Positions 1 to 8,924 of a stretch of DNA of 64,000 nucleotides are shown here, piece by piece. Under the pieces are notes generated by a model that was not told where the DNA came from, made no database searches, and saw nothing but the letters and a program-made list of their open reading frames with translations. A program made the translations under genes and the position numbers. This DNA is from HGM10766 sp900757295 (lineage in GTDB: Bacteria > Bacillota_I > Bacilli_A > RF39 > UBA660), in NCBI GenBank assembly GCA_025992315.1, contig DAJPHG010000001.1, positions 434,001 to 498,000 of the forward strand, given 5' to 3'. The first letter of the stretch is position 1; each line of letters begins with the position of its first letter.

Positions 1-52
1 ACATAATATTTTTATTTATTAAATATTAACTTAATATATAATGTAAAATAAT

Positions 53-82
53 TTGTATATTTATTAAGTATTTTGGTATAAT
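53..82 (+). promoter_or_regulatory. Predicted sigma-A promoter for the HAAS-domain gene
   Basis: TTGTAT (53-58), an 18-base spacer, then TATAAT (77-82) preceded by an extended TGG. It lies 24 bases upstream of the next start codon. The first 106 bases hold nothing else recognisable. Confidence 0.55.
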
Positions 83-106
83 AATTTAGAAAAAAAGGTG
101 ATATAA

Positions 107-658
107 ATGAAAAAGGATGCTTTTTTAAAAAAATTAGAAGAATCATTATCTAAATTAAGTGATGAAGATAGAAAAAAAGTAGTACGTAAATATAAATCAA
201 CATTTACAAGAAAAATGAATAAAGGGATGACAGAAGAAGAAATCATTGATGAATTTGGTAATTATAATGATTTAGTTAAAAAAATTTTACTAGATCATGG
301 CATAGATACGCCAGCTCAAGAATCAGCGTCGACTATAGCAGATTTTTTTAAAGATTTTGTTAAAGTTATAGAAGATATTGTTGTATATGTTTCTAAGCAA
401 GATGTAAAAGATATAGTAATGTTAGTGTTAAAGCTTTTAGTTACTTTAATTATTATATCATTATTAAAATTACCTATTTTACTTTTAAGAGATTTAGGCT
501 CAGGTGTTTTTGGATTATTATTTATGCCTTTAAGTACTGTTTTAATTTTTTGTTGGAGATTTTTGTTAGAAATTTCTTATGTAATTATAGCAATTACTGT
601 ATTTATTAAAGTATTTAATATTATTATAAAACCAAGTATGAAGAAACAAAAAAAATAG
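107..658 (+). CDS. HAAS-domain (DUF1700-type) membrane protein
   Basis: A 183-residue protein. Residues 1-65 are charged and helical, with the pattern of the HAAS/DUF1700 domain: a FLKKLEESLSKL helix, then EEEIIDEFG and a second helix ending at KKILLDHG. Three hydrophobic segments follow at about 103-125, 133-150 and 154-174, and the C-terminus is basic. The start at 107 follows AAAAAAGGTGAT at normal spacing. In Firmicutes such proteins are often found beside PadR-type regulators and act in membrane stress or signalling; no PadR gene is visible here, so the role is unknown. It appears to be a single-gene unit ahead of typA. Confidence 0.75.
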   Translation: MKKDAFLKKLEESLSKLSDEDRKKVVRKYKSTFTRKMNKGMTEEEIIDEFGNYNDLVKKILLDHGIDTPAQESASTIADFFKDFVKVIEDIVVYVSKQDVKDIVMLVLKLLVTLIIISLLKLPILLLRDLGSGVFGLLFMPLSTVLIFCWRFLLEISYVIIAITVFIKVFNIIIKPSMKKQKK

Positions 659-665
659 TTTTTTA

Positions 666-694
666 TTGTAAATTTTAGAATTTTGGTGTATTAT
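666..694 (+). promoter_or_regulatory. Predicted sigma-A promoter of typA
   Basis: TTGTAA (666-671), a 17-base spacer and TATTAT (689-694), 32 bases before the typA start. Confidence 0.6.
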
Positions 695-726
695 CATAAA
701 GATGTTTAAAGAAAGAAGTTGTAGTT

Positions 727-2535
727 ATGGATAAAATTATTAATATAGCTGTAGTAGCCCATGTTGATGCTGGTAAATCTACTTTAGTAGATGCACTATT
801 AAATCAAAATGGTGTTTTTAGAGCAAATGAGGAAGTTGTAGATTGTGTAATGGATAGTAATGATCTTGAAAGAGAAAGAGGAATTACTATTTATTCTAAA
901 AACTGTGCAATAAGATATAAAGATTATAAGATTAATATAGTAGACACACCAGGTCATGCTGATTTTTCAAGTGAAGTAGAAAGAGTTATTAAAACTGTAG
1001 ATACAGTTATATTATTAGTTGACTCTGCTGAAGGTCCAATGCCTCAAACTAGATTTGTATTGAAAAAAGCTTTAGAACAAAATTTAAAACCTATTTTGTT
1101 TATTAATAAAATTGATAAAAAAGATGCTAGAGTCGATGAAGTTGTTAATATGACTTTTGATTTATTTGTTGAACTTAATGCAACTGATGAACAATTAGAT
1201 TTCCCTATTGTTTATGGTGCTGCTAGAGATGGAATTGCTAAATTATCATTAGAAGATGATTCCAAAGATATATCACCTTTATTAGAGACTGTTATTAATC
1301 ATGTTAAACCTTTTGAAGGTAATGAAAAAGATCCTTTACAACTTCAAATATCACAATTAGGATATGATGATTATATTGGCAGACTTGGTATAGGTCGTGT
1401 AAATAAAGGTACTATTAGAAATGGTGAAACAGTTAGCTTAGTTTCTAATGATGGTTCTATTTCTTCTTTTAGAATTTCTAAATTATATGTTACTGAAGGA
1501 ATTAAAAAAGTGGAAAAACAAGAAGCATATTTCGGAGATATTGTAACTATTGCTGGATGTAGTAATATTTCTATAGGTGATACTATTTGTGAAAAAGATG
1601 TAATTGATCCTTTAGAACCAATAATAATTGAAAAACCAACACTATCTATGAACTTTTTAGTTAATAATTCACCATTTGCTGGTAAGAGTGGTAAATTTTT
1701 AACAAATAGACATATTAAAGAAAGATTAGAAAAAGAATTAGAAACTAACGTTGGATTAGAGGTTGAAGAATTACCAAATGCTGATGGTTTTAAAGTATCT
1801 GGACGTGGTGAATTACATTTATCTATTTTGCTTGAAAATATGAGAAGAGAAGGTTATGAACTTTCTGTTTCTAAGCCCGAAGTATTATTTCAAGAAATTG
1901 ATGGCGTTAAATGTGAACCTTATGAAACTGTAATTGTAAATTGTCCAGAAGAATATTCTGGTACTGTTATAAATGATTTACAGGAAAGAAAAGCTATTCT
2001 TATGAGTATGTCTAGTAATGAGGATAACTATAGTCATTTAGAGTTTTCTGCACCTACTAGAGGTTTAATTGGTTATAGAAGTGCATTTATAACTAATACT
2101 AAAGGTGAAGGAATTATGCTACGTAGCTTTGATTCTTATAAACCATATGCTGGTCCAATTTCTGGTAGAAAGAATGGCGTATTAGTTTCTATGGAAAATG
2201 GTAAAACTTTAGGATTCTCATTATTTAACTTACAAGAAAGAGGAACATTAATTGTAGAACCAGCAACTGATGTATATGTTGGAATGATTGTTGGTATAAA
2301 TAATCGTGATAATGATTTAAATGTTAATCCATGTAAAAATAAACAATTAACAAATACAAGAGCAAGTGGTAGTGATGATGCTATAGCTTTAGTTAAACCT
2401 AAGAAATTTACTTTAGAAGAAGCACTAGAATTTATTGAATATGATGAATATGTTGAGATTACACCTGATGAGATAAGATTAAGAAAAAAAATATTAGATC
2501 CAAAAGATAGATATAGAGAAAACAAGGCTGCTTAA
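727..2535 (+). CDS. typA: Ribosome-associated GTPase TypA/BipA
   Basis: A 602-residue translational GTPase, the normal length for TypA/BipA. It binds the ribosome and assists large-subunit assembly and growth under stress. GTP-binding motifs are intact: G1 AHVDAGKST at 11-19, G2 RGITI near 51, G3 DTPGH at 73-77 and G4 NKID at 127-130. The EF-G-like domains II, III and V follow, with the family signatures SGRGELHLSILLENMRREG and APTRGLIGYR. The C-terminal domain specific to BipA is complete. It has its own promoter and terminator, so it is probably transcribed alone. The G4 motif here is canonical, in contrast to fusA at the end of the window. Confidence 0.97.
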   Translation: MDKIINIAVVAHVDAGKSTLVDALLNQNGVFRANEEVVDCVMDSNDLERERGITIYSKNCAIRYKDYKINIVDTPGHADFSSEVERVIKTVDTVILLVDSAEGPMPQTRFVLKKALEQNLKPILFINKIDKKDARVDEVVNMTFDLFVELNATDEQLDFPIVYGAARDGIAKLSLEDDSKDISPLLETVINHVKPFEGNEKDPLQLQISQLGYDDYIGRLGIGRVNKGTIRNGETVSLVSNDGSISSFRISKLYVTEGIKKVEKQEAYFGDIVTIAGCSNISIGDTICEKDVIDPLEPIIIEKPTLSMNFLVNNSPFAGKSGKFLTNRHIKERLEKELETNVGLEVEELPNADGFKVSGRGELHLSILLENMRREGYELSVSKPEVLFQEIDGVKCEPYETVIVNCPEEYSGTVINDLQERKAILMSMSSNEDNYSHLEFSAPTRGLIGYRSAFITNTKGEGIMLRSFDSYKPYAGPISGRKNGVLVSMENGKTLGFSLFNLQERGTLIVEPATDVYVGMIVGINNRDNDLNVNPCKNKQLTNTRASGSDDAIALVKPKKFTLEEALEFIEYDEYVEITPDEIRLRKKILDPKDRYRENKAA

Positions 2536-2550
2536 GCAGCTTTGTTTATT
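2521..2550 (+). terminator. Rho-independent terminator of typA
   Basis: AACAAGGCTGC (2521-2531) pairs with GCAGCTTTGTT (2536-2546) around a TTAA loop with one G-T pair, followed by a T-rich run. It overlaps the typA stop codon. Confidence 0.8.
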
Positions 2551-2557
2551 TTATGAG

Positions 2558-2586
2558 TTGATTTTTAATATTAAAAAATGTATACT
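2558..2586 (+). promoter_or_regulatory. Predicted sigma-A promoter of lysS
   Basis: TTGATT (2558-2563), 17-base spacer, TATACT (2581-2586), 24 bases before the lysS start. Confidence 0.65.
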
Positions 2587-2609
2587 AAATACAAGTTGGA
2601 GTTGATAAA

Positions 2610-4106
2610 ATGCGCGAATTTAGTGAACAAGAATTAGTACGTAGAGAGAAATTAAATAAACTAAAAGAATTAGGTTTAGACCCTTTTGGTCAAAAATTTA
2701 ATCGTGATTCTTTAGCAATGGATATAAAAAATAAATATCAAAATGTAGATCATGATGATTTTGAAAATATGACAGATGAAGCTACTGTAGCTGGTAGAAT
2801 TATGTTTATTAGAAAGATGGGAAAAGCATCATTTTTCACAATTAAAGATAGATCAGGTTCTATTCAGATATATATTTCAATAAATGATGTAGGCGATGAA
2901 GCTTATTCCTTATTTAAAACTGCTGATATTGGAGATATTGTAGGTGTTAGAGGAAAGGTAATGAAAACTAGAACTGGTGAAGTAACTCTTAAATGTTTAG
3001 AGTATACTCATTTAGTTAAATCTTTAAGACCTTTACCTGAAAAATTTCATGGTTTAACTGATATAGAAGAAAGATATAGAAGACGTTATGTAGATCTAAT
3101 TATGAATGATGATTCTAAAAATATAGCATTTATGCGTCCTAAAATAATCAGAAGTATCCGTGATTTTATGGATAATCAAGGATTTACTGAAGTTGAAACA
3201 CCAATACTTTCAACTTTATTAACAGGGGCTTCTGCTAGACCTTTTATTACTCACCATAATACTCAAAACTTGGATATGTATTTGCGTATAGCATTAGAAT
3301 TACCATTAAAAAGATTACTTGTTGGTGGAATGGAAGCTGTTTATGAAATAGGCAGAGTTTTTAGAAATGAAGGAATGGATCCAAAACATAACCCAGAATT
3401 TACTTTGATGGAAGCTTATTTAGCATATGCTAATCTAAATGATATGATGGATATGACTGAAAAAATGTATCAATATATAGCTAAAAATGTAATAGGTAAA
3501 ATGACATATAATTGGTACGGAAATGATATTAGTTTAGAAGGGACTTGGAAAAGAATTAGTATGGTTGATGCAATAAAAGAAAAGACTGGTATTGATTTTA
3601 AACAAGAAATGTCTGTTGAAGCTGCTCTTAAATTAGCAGAAGAACATAAAATAGAAGTTCAAGATCATGAAAAAACTGTTGGTCATATTATTAACTTATT
3701 CTTTGAAAAATATGTAGAAGAAACTTTGATTCAACCTACATTCTTATATGGGCATCCAATTGAAATATCTCCATTAACTAAGAAAAATCCAGAAGACCCA
3801 AGATTTGTTGATAGATTTGAATTATTTATTGGTGGTAGAGAATTTGCTAATGCTTATACAGAATTAAATGATCCAATTGATCAATTAGAAAGATTTGAAG
3901 AACAAATTAAAGAACGTGATCTAGGAAATGATGAAGCAAATGATATCGATATGGACTTTATCGAAGCATTAGAATATGGAATGCCTCCAGCAGGTGGAAT
4001 AGGGTATGGAATAGATAGATTATGTATGTTATTTTTAGAAGCAGAATCTATAAGAGATGTATTATTATTTCCAACAATGAAAGAGAGAAAAAATATTGAT
4101 AAGTAA
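2610..4106 (+). CDS. lysS: Lysyl-tRNA synthetase, class II
   Basis: A 498-residue class II LysRS, close to the usual ~490-500. It charges tRNA-Lys with lysine in the cytoplasm. The N-terminal OB-fold anticodon-binding domain (about 60-150) carries the GRIMFIRKMGKASF signature. Class II motif 1 lies around the PILSTLLTGASARPF stretch, motif 2 is FRNEGMDPKHNPEFT near residue 250, and motif 3 is GGIGYGIDRL near residue 463. The start at 2610 follows AGTTGGAGTTGAT. It has its own promoter. A weak AAAGAGCTT / AAGCTTTTTT hairpin after the stop (4107-4130) may end the transcript. Confidence 0.98.
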   Translation: MREFSEQELVRREKLNKLKELGLDPFGQKFNRDSLAMDIKNKYQNVDHDDFENMTDEATVAGRIMFIRKMGKASFFTIKDRSGSIQIYISINDVGDEAYSLFKTADIGDIVGVRGKVMKTRTGEVTLKCLEYTHLVKSLRPLPEKFHGLTDIEERYRRRYVDLIMNDDSKNIAFMRPKIIRSIRDFMDNQGFTEVETPILSTLLTGASARPFITHHNTQNLDMYLRIALELPLKRLLVGGMEAVYEIGRVFRNEGMDPKHNPEFTLMEAYLAYANLNDMMDMTEKMYQYIAKNVIGKMTYNWYGNDISLEGTWKRISMVDAIKEKTGIDFKQEMSVEAALKLAEEHKIEVQDHEKTVGHIINLFFEKYVEETLIQPTFLYGHPIEISPLTKKNPEDPRFVDRFELFIGGREFANAYTELNDPIDQLERFEEQIKERDLGNDEANDIDMDFIEALEYGMPPAGGIGYGIDRLCMLFLEAESIRDVLLFPTMKERKNIDK

Positions 4107-4180
4107 AGAGCTTGAAATAAAGCTTTTTTCTTTTGCGCTAATTTATAATATTTGATAGTATTAAGATAGAGGTGAGGTAT

Positions 4181-5770
4181 ATGGAAGATATAATATATTT
4201 TAATATTGATAATATTAAATACAGTATAAAAAAGGATAATAATAAATTATTGTTTTATAGGAATATGGAAATCATTAATAATGAAGAAGATAAAAAGTTA
4301 ATTAACTTAGTTTTAAATAAAATTACTAATGTTAGTGATATAGTGAAATTGCCTACAATTAATATTGATGATAAAAATATATTTCATTATTTTAGTACTT
4401 TAAATGGTTTGCATTTATTTTATTATAAAGATGATAATTTAATTAAACCTGTTGATAAAAATTTAAGAATTAAACTAAACTGTTTATTTAATAATCAAGA
4501 AATGCCATTAATAAATGAAACGTTTAATAATATGGAAAAATATTTTAAAAAAATAATTAAAGTAAATGGAAAATCTATAGTAGCATTTATTTCTAGTGCA
4601 GTAATATTTTTATCTCCTGGTTTAAATACGGCATTTGCTCAAGTAGAAACTGATGATGTTTTAAATTTAAATTTGGTAGAGTCAGTTGAAATAAGTAAAA
4701 ATGATCTTAATGAAATGACAGCTGAATTAAAATATAAATATATAGAGAATGCTATAAATTGTAATATATATTTAACTTTAGATGAAAAACAATTTTTCTT
4801 ATCACAGCCGCAATTTTTTATAGATCAAGCAAAGTATATGGATATTAACTATGTTTTAGAATCTTTAATGAACTTAAAAGTAGTGTATAAAAGTGAATTT
4901 GATAATAATTGTTATGGAATTTATGATAATGTTGGAGAAAATAAAAATCAAATAACTATATATAATAGTACAAATTTTGATGATTGTGATAAGTCAATTT
5001 TAAGTCATGAATTTTTACATGTATTTACTAATTATGGAGATTATCAATATGGTGTTGGTTTGGCTGAGCCTATAAATGTAATGTTTAATAATGAATATTT
5101 TGGAAACTGTGATAATGGTTATGATCAATTTTATCAAAATGGTAGAAAGTATTTAAAATTACTTATTGAAATTTTAGGTAAAAAATGTATATGTGAGTAT
5201 CATGCAAATGCTAATCCAAATATTATAATTAGTCGTTTAATGGATATTATTCCTGATAATACAAAAGCTGTTAATATAGTAGCATCAATGGATTATGTTG
5301 TTTGGAATAAAGATGGAGATAATTTAGATAGTGCTATGTATCAAGAAATTGTTTCAGATTTCCTTGATGATTTAAATGATTATTATAAAATGGTTAATAA
5401 TAAAGAAATAAATGAAGATTTATATTTATCATATTTTTTTGATAAAAATGCATTTTCTAACGAATTAAGTAATTCTTATAATTTAGATAGTCAAACAAAG
5501 GAAATATTAATAAAGAATACCACTTTAAAAAAAGATAAAATTTATTTTAATACAGTTAATGAAACAGATGAATATGTAATTAATTTTCCAACATCTACTG
5601 CTAATGAATACAATTATTTAACTTTTGACGAATTAATTAAATATGATGAAAAATATAATTATATTGGAATACCATTTGCTAAAACTAGTGATAATAAATA
5701 TATTGTTCCTATTGGAGCAGATTATGTTGATTTAACAATAAATAGTTATACTAATAGTCTTGGCAGATAA
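4181..5770 (+). CDS. Membrane-anchored putative zinc metallopeptidase (HExxH)
   Basis: About 529 residues from the ATG at 4181, which sits 6 bases after AGAGGTG; an in-frame GTG at 4172 lies inside that ribosome binding site and is less likely. About 130 mostly polar residues come first, then one hydrophobic segment (about 133-153) ending in a signal-peptidase-like NTAFA, then ~370 residues predicted outside. The outer part holds HEFLH at about 276-280 and a downstream LAEP whose Glu (about 296) is suitably placed as the third zinc ligand, the arrangement of gluzincin peptidases. I do not recognise the family. An internal anchor after a cytosolic domain suggests a type II protein or a sensor-peptidase. 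It is a single-gene unit between lysS and a transporter. Confidence 0.6.
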   Translation: MEDIIYFNIDNIKYSIKKDNNKLLFYRNMEIINNEEDKKLINLVLNKITNVSDIVKLPTINIDDKNIFHYFSTLNGLHLFYYKDDNLIKPVDKNLRIKLNCLFNNQEMPLINETFNNMEKYFKKIIKVNGKSIVAFISSAVIFLSPGLNTAFAQVETDDVLNLNLVESVEISKNDLNEMTAELKYKYIENAINCNIYLTLDEKQFFLSQPQFFIDQAKYMDINYVLESLMNLKVVYKSEFDNNCYGIYDNVGENKNQITIYNSTNFDDCDKSILSHEFLHVFTNYGDYQYGVGLAEPINVMFNNEYFGNCDNGYDQFYQNGRKYLKLLIEILGKKCICEYHANANPNIIISRLMDIIPDNTKAVNIVASMDYVVWNKDGDNLDSAMYQEIVSDFLDDLNDYYKMVNNKEINEDLYLSYFFDKNAFSNELSNSYNLDSQTKEILIKNTTLKKDKIYFNTVNETDEYVINFPTSTANEYNYLTFDELIKYDEKYNYIGIPFAKTSDNKYIVPIGADYVDLTINSYTNSLGR

Positions 5771-5855
5771 ATTAAAGGAATGTGAAGAATTTTTCACTAT
5801 AAATTTGTTCTCATTTCTTTTTTTTATGATATAATTACGTTGAGGGAGGATAGAT

Positions 5856-7307
5856 ATGAAAAATATGATGAAAAAATATGACTTATTTAAAATTGTTGGA
5901 ATTACAATTTTATTTGTAGCTTTACTTACATGGTTAATTCCAGTTAGTCAATATACTGGAAGTGAGATGTATGTTGGTGATATTTCACGTTTAGGTATTG
6001 CTAATTTATTTGCTACAGGTATTTATTCGTTAAATACTATTATGTACCAAGTAACATTTTTATTAGTTTTAGGTGGCTTTTATGGATTATTAAGTAGCAT
6101 AGATGCTTATAAAACTTTAATAAATAAAATTGTAAAAAAACTTGAAGGAAAAGAAATTGTATTTGTTTTAGTTACTTCTTTTGTTTTTGCAGGATTAGCC
6201 TCTATAACAAGTGATATTTATCAAATGTTAATTTTTGTTCCATTTATAATTACTATTATTTCTAATTTAAAGATGGATAAAATTACAGCTTTATGTACTA
6301 CATTTGGATCTATATTAATTGGTAGATTAGGTGCTACATATAGCCCATATGCTTACAATTATTTAAATTCATATTTTAGTATTGATTTCAATTCAGAAAT
6401 TATTACTAAAATAGCAATATTTGTATTATCTTATGTTTTATTTAATTTCTTTAATTTCTTGCATGTTAAAGAAACATTAAAAAATAAAAAAAGAGATATT
6501 ATTGCTGAAGATAAATTTGCTATAGCAGTAGAAGAAAAGAAAACTAAGAATAAAAAAGCTACTGCTAAAGTAAATTATATTCCTTTAATAATTGTTTTAG
6601 CTTTTGTAGTAATTTTCCAAATATTAGGATTTGTTGCATGGAATACTTCATTTGGAATAAAAGCATTTGATAGTTTCCATAATTGGTTACTTGGAATCAA
6701 AGTTGGAGATCATGCAATATTCTCATATATTTTAGGTACTTCTGAAATAGGTATTGTTAAAGCATTAGGCACTTGGGATTTATTTAATATAGAAATTATC
6801 CTAATATTAGCTGTAATGGTTTTAGCAGTTGCATATAAAGTAAGCTTTAATGATTTAATAAGTCGTTTCATTGATGGTGTTAAAAAAATGGGAAGATTAG
6901 CATTATTATTAATAATGATATATGCTATTTTCATCATTACTTATTGGAGTCCTATTGTTCCAACTATAGTAGATTGGATTATGGGATTATCTAAACACTT
7001 CAATATATATTTAGCATCTATTGCAAGTTTCATTGCATCATTCTTAAATGTTGATTTAGATTTTGCTACATATTCTTTAGGTTTATATTTAGCAAATATA
7101 GCTGGTAATCATACTAGCTTAATGGCAATTATAATGAACAGTATGCATGGATTTGCAGGTTTCTTCGTTCCAACAAGTGGAATTTTAATGTTAGGTTTAG
7201 CATATTTAAATATTCCATATAAGGATTGGATGAAATATATCTGGCGTTTCTTAATTGGAATGCTAGTAGGCTTACTAATTATTTTTACAATAGTAAGATA
7301 TTTATAA
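5856..7307 (+). CDS. YfcC-like / C4-dicarboxylate-type membrane transporter
   Basis: A 483-residue polytopic membrane protein with about 12-13 hydrophobic segments and a basic cytosolic loop near residues 205-240 rich in Lys. The opening TWLIPVSQY and the two-fold repeated hairpin-type layout resemble the YfcC / DcuC group of the ion transporter superfamily. These carry amino acids, peptides or dicarboxylates, but the substrate cannot be read from sequence. The start follows GAGGGAGGAT at good spacing. A TATAAT with an extended TGA lies at 5830-5835. It is monocistronic, closed by a strong terminator. Confidence 0.65.
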   Translation: MKNMMKKYDLFKIVGITILFVALLTWLIPVSQYTGSEMYVGDISRLGIANLFATGIYSLNTIMYQVTFLLVLGGFYGLLSSIDAYKTLINKIVKKLEGKEIVFVLVTSFVFAGLASITSDIYQMLIFVPFIITIISNLKMDKITALCTTFGSILIGRLGATYSPYAYNYLNSYFSIDFNSEIITKIAIFVLSYVLFNFFNFLHVKETLKNKKRDIIAEDKFAIAVEEKKTKNKKATAKVNYIPLIIVLAFVVIFQILGFVAWNTSFGIKAFDSFHNWLLGIKVGDHAIFSYILGTSEIGIVKALGTWDLFNIEIILILAVMVLAVAYKVSFNDLISRFIDGVKKMGRLALLLIMIYAIFIITYWSPIVPTIVDWIMGLSKHFNIYLASIASFIASFLNVDLDFATYSLGLYLANIAGNHTSLMAIIMNSMHGFAGFFVPTSGILMLGLAYLNIPYKDWMKYIWRFLIGMLVGLLIIFTIVRYL

Positions 7308-7309
7308 TT

Positions 7310-7340
7310 AAGAATTTATCATTGGATAAATTCTTTTTTT
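7310..7340 (+). terminator. Rho-independent terminator of the YfcC-like gene
   Basis: A perfect 11-bp stem, AAGAATTTATC (7310-7320) with GATAAATTCTT (7325-7335), ATTG loop, then a run of T. Confidence 0.9.
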
Positions 7341-7403
7341 GTATTATTTTATAGATGATAATTTGTAATATTTAGTGTATAATATACATTAGGAGTTTTT
7401 ATT

Positions 7404-8468
7404 ATGAATTTATTAGAAATAAATGGTAATAATATATTTACAATAATAATTGTTACTTTTATAACAAGTGCTATTTTAGTGCCAATAATGAAAACTGTTG
7501 CAGTACATGTTAATGCAATGGATTATCCAAATGAGCGTAAAGTTCATAAAAAGCCAATGCCTAGATTAGGTGGAGTAGCTATATTTTTATCATTTTTGGT
7601 TGGATATATGTTGTTTGCCAATGGCTCTGTTAGAATGTTATCCATTTTAATAGGAAGCTTTGTAATAGTGTTAATGGGGATTTTTGATGATATTAATCCT
7701 ATTAAGGCAAGATATAAATTTATTATTCAAATAATTGCAGCATGTATAACAACATTTTATGGAAATATTGTATTAAATGATATTTCACTATTTGGCTTAA
7801 ATTTGAGTTTTCCAGAACCATTAAATTATATTGTCACTGTTTTTATTGTAATTTCTATTACTAATGCAATGAATTTAATTGATGGTTTAGACGGTTTAGC
7901 AAGTGGAATTTCATGTATTTACTTTGGTACAATAGCTATAATAGCAGGTATTTTAAATAATACAGGTGGCTTAGATGTTATTTTAGCTTTAATTATGTTA
8001 GGCGCTACTTTAGGATTTCTTGTTTATAATTTTCCACCGGCAACTATATTTATGGGAGATTCTGGGAGTCAATTCTTAGGCTTTATTATTGCAATTATTT
8101 CTTTATTAGGATTTAAAGGAACTACCATAACTTCATTAATCGTTCCACTTCTAATTTTAGCAATACCAATTTTTGATGTAGTTTTAGCTATCTTTAGAAG
8201 ATTAATTCGTGGGAATGGAATAATGAAGGCTGATAAAGAGCATTTTCATCATCAATTATTAAAAATGAAATTTAGTCAAAGAAAAACTATTTTAATAATT
8301 TATTTTATCAACTTTATCTTTGCTGCTGTTTCAATATTTTATGTATTAGGCGATAATCAAATAGCTATTGTGATTTATATTATTTTAATGATAGCATTAC
8401 TATTCTTTGTTTTAAAAACTGATATTTTATTTGATCATCATAAAAATGATAATACTAAAAATAAATAG
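7404..8468 (+). CDS. tagO: Undecaprenyl-phosphate N-acetylglucosaminyl-1-phosphate transferase (TagO/WecA-like)
   Basis: A 354-residue polytopic enzyme of the MraY/WecA family. It moves a sugar-1-phosphate, in TagO GlcNAc-1-P from UDP-GlcNAc, onto undecaprenyl phosphate and so starts wall teichoic acid or related polymers. Visible signatures are HKKPMPRLGGVAIF near residue 50, FDDINPIKARYK near 95, the NLIDGLDGLASG active-site motif near 155, GDSGSQFLG near 215 and the HFHHQLL loop near 275. It differs from the true mraY at 46583, which has the APLHHHFE signature. The start follows TTAGGAGTTTTT. It opens the 31 kb glycopolymer locus. A weak AATACTA/TAGTATT hairpin with a T run overlaps its stop (8451-8480). 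Confidence 0.92.
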   Translation: MNLLEINGNNIFTIIIVTFITSAILVPIMKTVAVHVNAMDYPNERKVHKKPMPRLGGVAIFLSFLVGYMLFANGSVRMLSILIGSFVIVLMGIFDDINPIKARYKFIIQIIAACITTFYGNIVLNDISLFGLNLSFPEPLNYIVTVFIVISITNAMNLIDGLDGLASGISCIYFGTIAIIAGILNNTGGLDVILALIMLGATLGFLVYNFPPATIFMGDSGSQFLGFIIAIISLLGFKGTTITSLIVPLLILAIPIFDVVLAIFRRLIRGNGIMKADKEHFHHQLLKMKFSQRKTILIIYFINFIFAAVSIFYVLGDNQIAIVIYIILMIALLFFVLKTDILFDHHKNDNTKNK

Positions 8469-8520
8469 TATTATTTTTTTATGTAATTTGATAAAATATT
8501 GTTATGTATGGGTGGTAAAC

Positions 8521-8573
8521 ATGAAGAAAGAGAAAAATAAAATAGCGGTATTGATACCATGCATAATGAAAGT
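8521..8573 (+). pseudogene. 5' fragment of a GT2 glycosyltransferase gene (scar)
   Basis: These 53 bases match the first 54 bases of the intact glycosyltransferase gene at 34089 with one substitution (TTGATA against TTAATA) and one deleted T, so the encoded start is MKKEKNKIAVLIPC. After GAAAGT the similarity stops and an unrelated membrane-protein fragment begins. Reading from this ATG gives only 29 codons, so the piece is dead. It marks a recombination or deletion joint. Confidence 0.8.
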
Positions 8574-8924
8574 AAACTGTATATTTATAAAAATACTTAT
8601 CCAGAATTAAAAGAGCAATCTAAATTACCGTTAGTTAATAAGATTATTAAAAAAGTTACTTCATATTATCAAAGTAGTATTTTGAAATTGTTAACTATGA
8701 GACCTGCGATATATATATATTTGTCTATTATATGTGTTATTTTAATAGTTAAAAAATTAAAAAATAAAAGATATTATTTAATATTGTTACCTAGTATATT
8801 GAATGCAGTCTCAATTGCTCCGGCTATGCCAGTAGCGTCAACTAGATATTTATATATTTCATTTTTAAGTTTATGGTTTATAGGCATTATAACTTTAAAA
8901 ATATTAAGGAATGATAGAAAATGA
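8572..8924 (+). pseudogene. 3' fragment of a DUF6020-like membrane protein gene
   Basis: An open frame (ATG at 8559, 121 codons) that begins abruptly after the glycosyltransferase fragment. It encodes a short soluble piece (LPLVNKIIKKVTSYYQ), then three hydrophobic segments with LNAVSIAPAMPVASTRYLY. The pattern of two or three helices around AP-x-P-x-x-x-x-RYLY is that of the C-terminus of DUF6020-type, GT-C-like membrane proteins, of which an intact relative lies at 27068. The N-terminal ~450 residues expected for the family are missing. It overlaps the next start by ATGA, so it once sat in an operon with the polymerase. It might still be translated as a small membrane protein from 8559, but no good ribosome site is seen there. 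Confidence 0.7.

Noticed and set aside
2136..2525. 129-codon minus-strand frame inside typA
   Set aside because: Antisense shadow of a well-conserved gene; no ribosome site or promoter.
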